Of a stretch of 64,000 nt of DNA, positions 56,591 to 64,000 are shown one piece after another (positions within the stretch are counted from its first letter, which is position 1; every line of letters begins with the position of its first letter). Both the position numbers and the translations under genes were made by a program. The DNA is from Piliocolobus tephrosceles (lineage: Eukaryota; Chordata; Mammalia; Primates; Cercopithecidae). Location: NCBI RefSeq assembly GCF_002776525.5, contig NC_045435.1, positions 121,723,071-121,787,070 on the forward strand, given 5' to 3'. The notes under the pieces were generated by a model. It made no database searches and was not told where the DNA came from. It saw only the letters and a list, made by a program, of their open reading frames with translations.

Positions 56591-57210
56591 TATTTCTAAA
56601 ACCCCACTAAAGTGACAGCAAATGGGGTTTAAATTTTTGTTGAAGTCACCAAGCACAGAGAACAGGAGAGAAATGCAGAAAACATCAAAATAATTTTAGG
56701 AGCTGAGGAACAGATGTAGGAATTGTAACTAAATTAACATACTCAAGGAAGCCCAGTTGTAAGATTCAATTCCAAAGCTAAGTTGTTAGCAGTAAAGAAA
56801 CTTATGTCATACTACAGAGATCCAAAGTTTCAAAGATTTTTAACGTCTGGTAACTCTCAGAGAGAGGGTAGGAAAGTGAGGCCCATCTAAATCAGAATTA
56901 TTTGAAAGACTTTTGAAAAAGTATTGAGAGCCTTAAAACCTTCCCCAGCTCTGTACTGTCAGGCAATTCCTCTTCCTTTATGTTATCAAAAGGCTGGAGT
57001 TTCATTATCTACAGAGCATAAAATGAAGACATCAGGTACAAGTGAAAGCTTGGGTATATTTCTGAAAAAGGGATGATTAAGTACATTTTGTTGCTATACT
57101 TAATGTTGAGATGCAGAGTCTTCTATCCTCTCCCTTCCATTTGGTTCCCAGAATACTGGCAAATAACTCACAATTTCCAAGCATGAGATTGGAAGAGTCT
57201 TCTGTAAGGA
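56591..57210. other. Unassigned DNA
   Basis: No gene or named repeat. Confidence 0.5.
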
Positions 57211-57370
57211 ATATGACTACCCTAAGAGTGCAGAACTTAAGATAATAAGATTATGGATACCCTAAGAATACAGAACTTAAGATAATAGAAATATGGCTAC
57301 CCTAAAAATACAAAACTTGAGATAACAGGAACATGGCTACCTTAAGAATACAGAACCTAAGATAAGGATT
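57211..57370. repeat. 40-bp minisatellite, 4 copies, exact period
   Basis: Units start at 57211, 57251, 57291 and 57331. Each has the core tatgg(a/c)taccctaaga followed by atacagaacttaagataa with a few substitutions and no length change. Variation is mostly in the last four bases of each unit. Confidence 0.93.
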
Positions 57371-59240
57371 CCCCAATTAAATTGTACAGCTGTAATATCA
57401 TAAAATGAAGCTTACAGGTAATAAGCCCTTCCCACAGTTACCAATCCTCTAAGTAGTTTTAGTGTCCAACATTATATATAAGCATTGCAGATAAAGATTG
57501 TTAAACATTTCAGTTAAGCCTCCTGTACAAAAGACAAAGATGAAACACATAATCAGAATAACAATAAAAAACAACTTGAAGGAGGCAAGTCTATGAGTTG
57601 AGAAGAAAACTTCAAAAGAATTATTTTCTGTGAATGAAAGGAAGACACTTTTCTTCCTCTAAGAAAATAACACTGCCATATATTAATAAAACAGATAACA
57701 AACAATAAATCAGAGAAATTAATAATGTGATAGTATAAGTGAAAGGAAGAAAGATAGTGTAATAATTTTCTAGAAAATAGAGCAGAGAAAAATAAAAATT
57801 AGGAGAGTAAGGATAAAATTAATAAAGAACCATTTTAGATTATCCAAATAGGAATAACACGAATTCCAGAAAGATCAACTAAAACAGAAGAGAGAAAAAA
57901 ATACAAAGTAAGTGGTCTAAAAATGTCCTAAAAACTGATAGACATGGGTATCCAGATTGTAAAGGACCACTGATGGCCCAGTAAAGCAAATGTAAAAAGA
58001 CCAGCATCCGTACTTGTCATTCTGAAATTATAGAGCACACAGAATAGAGAAATTATTGTAAAAGTTTTCAAAGAGAAAAAATAAATTAGTTATTAATATG
58101 AAGACTCTGTAGACAGAATTGCATGAAAATTTCCAAAACTACACCTAAAGCTAAAGAAAATGAAGTAAAGCTTTTAAAATTCTGAGGGAAAATAACTTCC
58201 ACTTCAAATTATAAATCCTATCAAATTATCTGCTAGATATGAATGTGGACTAAAGACATTCTCAATATGCAAAATCCCGCCAAAATTACCTATGTCATTT
58301 TTCTAAGACCCTGAGAAAATATCATGAGAATAAGCTATTTAGGCTTAAGTTTTGTCTACCCCAAAACCTTCTTTAACTGCAGAGAAAATGAAGTCAGATT
58401 GCTTATACAAACACTGTTCCCTTATTCATAAGCTTAAACCAACACGATCGAGTATCATTACATAATTCAGAATTACCATTAAATGATGGAAAGAGCTGAT
58501 CCATGTTAAAGAAAATGATGTCCACGAAGTAGAGAAAATAAAAATACTGTGGGGACAATTGACAACAAAGTTGTGAGACTTTTTTCTTAAAGTTAGGAAG
58601 AATTGAATTTTATGAGATTTAAAGAGCCCACCATAATTGAGGAAAAAAACCGGTTTCAAAATTCTCTATGCTGAGATAAATAATTGAATTTCAAGAATGA
58701 AGAACTTTTAAAACATTTAGCAGGAGAAATAAGGGAATTCATACCTCTGTATTCTCTAGAGATGATCTATAGTGAATCTTGGAATACAATGGAGCAATAA
58801 TTGTAAAATTCTAAAAGCCCAAGAAAGGTGTGAACAGCTTTTAATTTTTATTCTATGCTTTTTGCACTATTGGAATTTTTGAAACATACGCATTTCTAGA
58901 AGATTAACAAGTATTGATATATGTTTATTGGCATAGAATTCTGGACCTGTATTTGTTAGTATTAGGTTCAGCTACATGTAACAAAGTGAAACTAAAATGA
59001 AATCAATCAATTAAAGAAAATAAATACTGGATAGGCAAGTTTGTTGTCTATTTATCTCTTGAGATACTTCAATCTGGGCCTTCTCTTCCAGAAACTAGGC
59101 TTATACTAGCTTGCTATTCCAAGCTGATTTTCTCAAACTAGGCCATCATATCTAAATTCTAGATGAGGAAATGAATAAAGAAAGAACTAATGATTCATTT
59201 TTAAGGACACGTACCAGAAATACCATAATAAAGATCTTCT
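57371..59240. other. Unassigned A-rich DNA
   Basis: About 1.9 kb has a strong A bias on this strand (for example 57530-57900) but no gene. It could be sense strand of an old LINE, but I recognise no landmark. Confidence 0.45.
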
Positions 59241-59553
59241 GGCTGGGCACAGTGGCTCATTCCTGTAATCCCAGCACTTTGTGAGGCTGAGGTGGGTGGA
59301 TCACTTGGGCTCAGGAGTTTGCAACTAGCCTGGGCAACACAGTGAGACTCTGACTCTACAAAAATATTCATACATTAAGTAGCTGGGTGCAGTGGCACAC
59401 ACCTATAGGCCCAGTTACTCAGGAGGCTGAGGTGGTAGGATCACTCAAGCCCAGAAGTTCGAGGTTGCTGTGAGCAGAGATTCCCACCACTGCACTCCAG
59501 CCTGAGCAACAGAGCAAGACCCTGTCTCAAAAAAAAAAAAAAAAAAAAAAAAA
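59241..59553 (+). mobile_element. AluJ-type element
   Basis: ggctgggcacagtggctcat at the start. The forms cttgggctcaggagtttgca and agcctgggcaacacagtgag are typical of the oldest Alu class. The pure A tail is 30 bases. The target duplication is degraded. Confidence 0.88.
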
Positions 59554-60949
59554 ATCTCCTTACCTCATACTGTTCAAAACTTAGTAACCCTTATTTTTAG
59601 AGAGGCTGGGAAAGAGAGGCCTTATAATTTTTTCATGGATTATAGATTCACAGTATTTTATTTAAATACAATAAAATACATAGAAAAATGTTTATCTTTC
59701 TCAGTGAAAAAGAAAAGGTATTAACTTTGCCTACGCTATGATTAACAATATGTAAAAATCACATCTGCAATTGGAAACTGACTCAAATGTAAACATGGAA
59801 AAAGTAAAACTGCTATAGTTGTTGGGGGGTCATAAAATTGTAAATTTATTTTTTCCTTTTTGTCAATTAAAGTTAGTGCTCTTCAGTAAACTTTTTAAAA
59901 TGTTTCTTCAAGAGTAGTTGTAGAGACAAAGAATGGATCTGGGAATTTTATATTTTGACTTTTGTAAGTTATTGAGTAGGTCTTTGGGGGCAGTGATCAT
60001 TAGAGCACTTGGCCATTGAGGGTCTTCAAGTGAAACAAAGAATATTACACAGTGAACACTCTTCTTTACTTTTCTTAAAGTGTTGTCCTGTAGCTACGAG
60101 CAGCTGATATTTTAGTGGGAACTTGAATGACATTATTTAAACCATTTTAGCTATTAAATTATTGTTGATAAATTATTTATTTACTAAAATCAGTAAACTG
60201 AAGTTTTTTAAGCTGTATGCACCAAATATATTTCTTCATTTTTACTATCATAGAAAGAGACTTTTATGATTTCAATGCCCCCAGAATCTGCTTTTCCTAT
60301 CATATAATTATGAAAGACTTTATCATTGTTCATCAATACCTGAACACCCTCCCCACCTTCCACATCATGTGATGATATCACTGACCCTCTTGAGATGAGA
60401 CGTGGACATATAAATAATTTGAATAAATGATTTGTTGGTAGAACCCATGTACCTCACTTTCTGATTGGAGAACGTAATTGGCAGAGACCCTATAGGCTCA
60501 CTGTCCCTGTTTTGGTGATTGTGAGAGACTCATTGCTAAATAAGTCTGATGAGCAAAGCCCCTATTAGCCATTTTGGGCATGTGTTCCCAGTAAGAAATA
60601 GTGAAAAATAAACTTTGTTGTGTTTAACCAGAAAGAATCACCTGAGGGGACTATATTTGTTTTTCTGAATGTTAAATTTCAAATTTTCTATAAGCAGGTA
60701 TAAAATCAGAGTTGTGCTTTACTGTTTTTTCATAGGAGGAAACATGAATGCTAGAATTTTAAGCGTATTTATATATTCCCCTTCTTACACAATTTTGAAC
60801 TCCACTTTCATTTAAATTCACAAATTATTTTCTACCATACAAAATATTACTACAAAACAAGCTTAAAACTGAAAATATCAACCATCCTTTGCAATTCTGA
60901 TGTTAATATTTTTCTTACATGTTTGAATCTTATCAACATGGAGTTAGAG
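59554..60949. other. Unassigned DNA
   Basis: No gene or named repeat. Confidence 0.5.
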
Positions 60950-61640
60950 GATCAACTATATATTAAACGACTATATGTGTATATGTCTAATAAGTGTGTA
61001 TATGTCTATTCATTTGTATATAATTTAGGTTTAATTAACATAGTAAAATACATTTGTTTAAAGTATTTCATTTATGGAGTTCTATAAAAAACATTTCTTT
61101 TAGGTATTTAGTTTATTGAGTTCTAACAATCGTATAAATGTGTGACCACCATCCAAAACAAGGTAAAAAACATTTTCTTTACCCCAGAATGTTATTTTTC
61201 TTCTTTCTGGTCAATCTCCCTCCCTCACTCTCCAGGAAACTACTTTCTAATTTCTGACAGATTTGTTGTTGTTGTTGTTGTTGTTGTTTTTCAATATATG
61301 GAACCAAGAATGGAACACTTTTTTGTTCCAGGTTTCTTTTGTTTCACAAAATATTTTTGCAATAATTCACATTTATTTCATTTAGTTCATTTATTTTAAC
61401 TGATGAGTGACATTCCATTGTATGAATACACTATAGTTGGTGTAGCCTTTTTCCAGCTGATGGATATTTGGGATTATTTCCAGTGTTCACCTGTTATAAA
61501 TAGGCTGCTATAAACATTTTTGTGTGTGTCCTTTCGGCAAAATATGATTTCACATACGTTGAGTAAGTATCTAATTGTGAAATTCATTATGTAGAAGAGC
61601 TATTTTTGTGATGATATGTATATGTTAACTGGAATCAGAA
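60950..61640 (-). mobile_element. Old L1M 3' end, antisense
   Basis: Antisense landmarks in order: ttaattaacatagtaaaata, tgtgaccaccatccaaaaca, ctccaggaaactactttcta, atttgttgttg run, gtgacattccattgtatgaa, gatggatatttgggattatt and aggctgctataaacattttt. The order from 3' UTR into late ORF2 fits an L1M copy. Confidence 0.75.
61263..61290. repeat. (TTG)n microsatellite
   Basis: Nine TTG units inside the antisense L1M. Confidence 0.95.
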
Positions 61641-62224
61641 CAATCTTTCCACTTCAAGTTTGTTTTGAAATCTGCATGTCTTAGGGGGAAATACTATTAA
61701 ATCAGAAGCCAACAAAACCATCTCCCTGTTTTGGTTCCTGTGGCTAGCTAGGGGGTGGATACTCAGATTCTTACAATTAAATGTTCATACCTCCCGTTTT
61801 GAATCTTGAGAAAGAGATCAAATGATGTGAGGATATGCAGACAGTTTTCATTTCAGTATTGACAGCACTGTCACAGTTCAGCAGTGGAAACAGTGATAAG
61901 TACTCCGTGGTATTAGTGCCAGCAGTAATATCCTAATCAGACCATCACTGAGGCATAACATTGTCTTTCTTTCCTGCTACCTGGATATTCCTGATATATG
62001 AACATTCTGAGTCTATTTTTCCAGCCTTCTGTTAATATTATGAATTACCACACATCCTTCCAGCAAATTTCTTTTCTACTTGAGTTCTAAAATATATTCA
62101 GGGAACTGTTGTAGTATTCTGTTGAAACAAGATGGACACCCCCCCTAAAGTCTGGTTCTATGCCAAGACTGATGACACATACAAAAATAAGAAAATATAT
62201 GAAATTATTTATTTCTCACATTAG
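61641..62224. other. Unassigned DNA
   Basis: No gene or named repeat. Confidence 0.5.
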
Positions 62225-62399
62225 GAGGCATTCTGGAGAAAGCAGTACAGGCTTCCAAGCTGGTCAGAAAATGACTTTAGAGAGTCGGATAACGACACTG
62301 GCTTGGCTTTCATGGTGATTACGAGTATAACTGAGTGAAGGTTTTCAGGTGTGGTGACCTAGGTTGCATGGTTTGACATTGTCACAAGAACCAGAAGAG
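62225..62399 (+). other. Candidate exon (acceptor and perfect donor)
   Basis: A pyrimidine-rich acceptor (ttatttatttctcacattag, ending at 62224) precedes 175 bases that end in gaagag. A full-consensus donor gtaagtat follows at 62400-62407. One frame is open from the acceptor for about 36 codons and then stops at about 62334, so it would be a non-coding or terminal-coding exon at best. No repeat covers it. This is inference from splice signals alone. Confidence 0.25.
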
Positions 62400-62639
62400 G
62401 TAAGTATCCGAGCTTTTTATCACTTTGCCCCGATGTGGGGCAAAAGGGGAACAGGAGTGGGAAGGCTTAAAAATGGTTAGTAGTCAAACATTAAAAAATG
62501 AAGTTAGATTCTTTATTAGAGGAGTTACTAAAAATATTGGTTGACCAAGACCAAATCATGGAGACCAAAATTATAATGAACACCTTCAAAAGGAGTAAAA
62601 GTGTTGCCTCATTAATAACTACTGAGTACATTTATCTAA

Positions 62640-63015
62640 AAATATGGTAAATAGCAAGTTTAGTGGCTTTGGAATTAGATAAATATGACTTAAATTCTTG
62701 CTCTTCCCTACATTAACTATCACCTTGTACAAGTTATCTTATCTCAAGATTCATTTCTATCATCGGTAAGAATGGTACTCATAATAGCAGCATCACACAA
62801 TAATTAAGAATGCCATCTCAGGAGTCACAGGGCCTTTATTAAAATCTCTTCTCTACCATTCACCAATTCAATAACTTTGAGCAAATAATGACACCTCTCA
62901 AAGAATCAATTTCCTCATCTAAAGAGGGGAGAACAACAGTACTGTTAAAAATATTGGGAAATAAATGTAATCATAGATTTGGCTCAGAATGAGAACTCAC
63001 TAAATCTCAGGTGTT
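62640..63015 (+). mobile_element. Two tandem MIR-like fragments
   Basis: First: ggaattagataaatatgact, caccttgtacaagttatctt, then ggtaagaatggtactcataa. Second, starting about 62790: attaagaatgccatctcagg, gagcaaataatgacacctct, caatttcctcatctaaagag. Both have MIR order in sense and are strongly diverged. Confidence 0.65.
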
Positions 63016-64000
63016 AATATTCTATTCACCAAGTGGATCCAACTCTACCATGTACTGACAAAAAATTGCATTGCTTACTGAAGATACTCTGAGAATATAG
63101 GTTGATGTTTCATGTTATATACCACACAGCAAAAGCTTTGTCAAATTGCTTATTTCAGGGCTTCCTTCTTTCCATTAAGGTATTTTCTCTGCAAGATACT
63201 TGTTTCCTCTCTATCCCTCCACAGACCCCAAAATCCCTCGAATTGATTATTGTAATTAGTTTTCACCCTTTACTTCAATATCCTAATCAGTCACATACAA
63301 TCCCAGGGGTCACCATTGCATTAAGCAGGTATTATCTTTTAACAAGTTTATGGAAGAGGATCTTATTTGCTACCACACAATGAGTGACTTACCACATTAT
63401 TAACTCAACAAAGTATGTCTCTGTATAAAACAGGATATGTCTCCTAAGAAAATGAATAGGTCTAAATAGTGCTACAAAGGAATTATACCTGCCTCATGAG
63501 CTTGTAGAGAGGATTAAAGTAGGTAATTTCCATAAACAATTTACTTCAATACCTTTCTCATGAGAGCTGGAAAATTCATATTAGTAATTTGTATTAGTTA
63601 CTCCCATTTGTGCTGTATGTAAGGATCTATTTCATATTTTCTCAGAATAGTATTTAATCTTACAATGGATCTGACATTGTAAAATTCTATTTGTTAAAAA
63701 TAATATCTTACTTATGATGCCAGTTTACTTACCAAACTGTAAATGCCAATTCAAATTTTATGCAGTTTAGGGCCAAGCAAAATAATAATTCAATTAAAAT
63801 CACAGCAGCCCATTATAGACTGATAAAATATGATATTACTTTGGGCTTTTAAAATCTTCATTAATGTTTTAACTTTTCTTTTCCTCTTTAGACCTCTGAA
63901 ATATAAACTATTTTGGAAAAGAGTGAGAAAATTATCTGCTTTTGGACCACAGAAAATATCCTGAGATTATAAAATATTTGGTTTATTTATTTGTGCAATA
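63016..64000. other. Unassigned DNA to the window end
   Basis: No gene or named repeat. A good acceptor-like site (acttttcttttcctctttag, ending 63891) lies near the end and is discussed as a finding. Confidence 0.45.

Noticed and set aside
56351..56656. Overlapping frames of Tyr/Ile/His repeats
   Set aside because: They are translations of the TA/GT/CA microsatellite.
57211..57370. CRISPR-like array (40-bp periodic units)
   Set aside because: The units are contiguous with no unique spacers and the genome is a primate's. It is a minisatellite.

Overview
This window is non-coding, repeat-dense DNA from a primate nuclear genome. Alu elements with AluY-type diagnostic bases, L1PA-type LINE-1s, a THE1-class MaLR provirus and an ERV1 provirus together point to a catarrhine primate (ape, human or Old World monkey). 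A run of exactly 100 N beside a long poly-T suggests a draft assembly. I found no convincing protein-coding gene, tRNA, rRNA or CRISPR array. Nearly all longer reading frames fall inside transposable elements or low-complexity DNA. The window is best read as intergenic or intronic DNA.

Layout. 1-10198: AT-rich DNA with old repeats: MIR and L2 fragments, a 5'-truncated ERV1-type LTR split by an MLT2A LTR, an antisense MLT2B LTR inside an MLT1-like LTR, a TG microsatellite and one unexplained 124-codon antisense ORF. 10199-19592: a 9.4-kb ERV1-class provirus with both long LTRs, a primer-binding-site-like sequence, a splice-donor-like site, three tandem copies of the start of gag and an env C-terminal remnant. 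It is broken by four Alus, a pentanucleotide repeat and the assembly gap. 19593-26430: mostly unassigned, with L2, MLT1, AluY, Tigger-type and MER20-type relics. 26431-33838: two LINE-1 copies, each with its 5' part inverted. 33839-44570: sparse old repeats, two antisense Alus and a long stretch with no recognised feature. 44576-47204: a complete THE1-type provirus with a perfect 5-bp target duplication and an Alu in its 3' LTR. 48479-52772: an almost full-length L1PA element with its 5' UTR, a degenerate ORF1 and an ORF2 missing about 1.8 kb, inserted at an older L1M 3' end. 52773-64000: old L1, MIR and Alu copies, an AT/GT microsatellite, a 40-bp x 4 minisatellite and a few splice-site-like candidates.

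How parts relate. No gene set works together here. The content is layered insertion history: nested elements, target-site duplications, twin-priming inversions and post-insertion deletions. The most unusual structures are the gag-start triplication, the deleted L1 with a direct repeat at the junction, the exact 40-bp minisatellite, short perfect hairpins, and a possible unannotated exon at 62225-62399. Repeat family names come from memory of consensus sequences and were not checked by a search. I saw no evidence of a new biological system.
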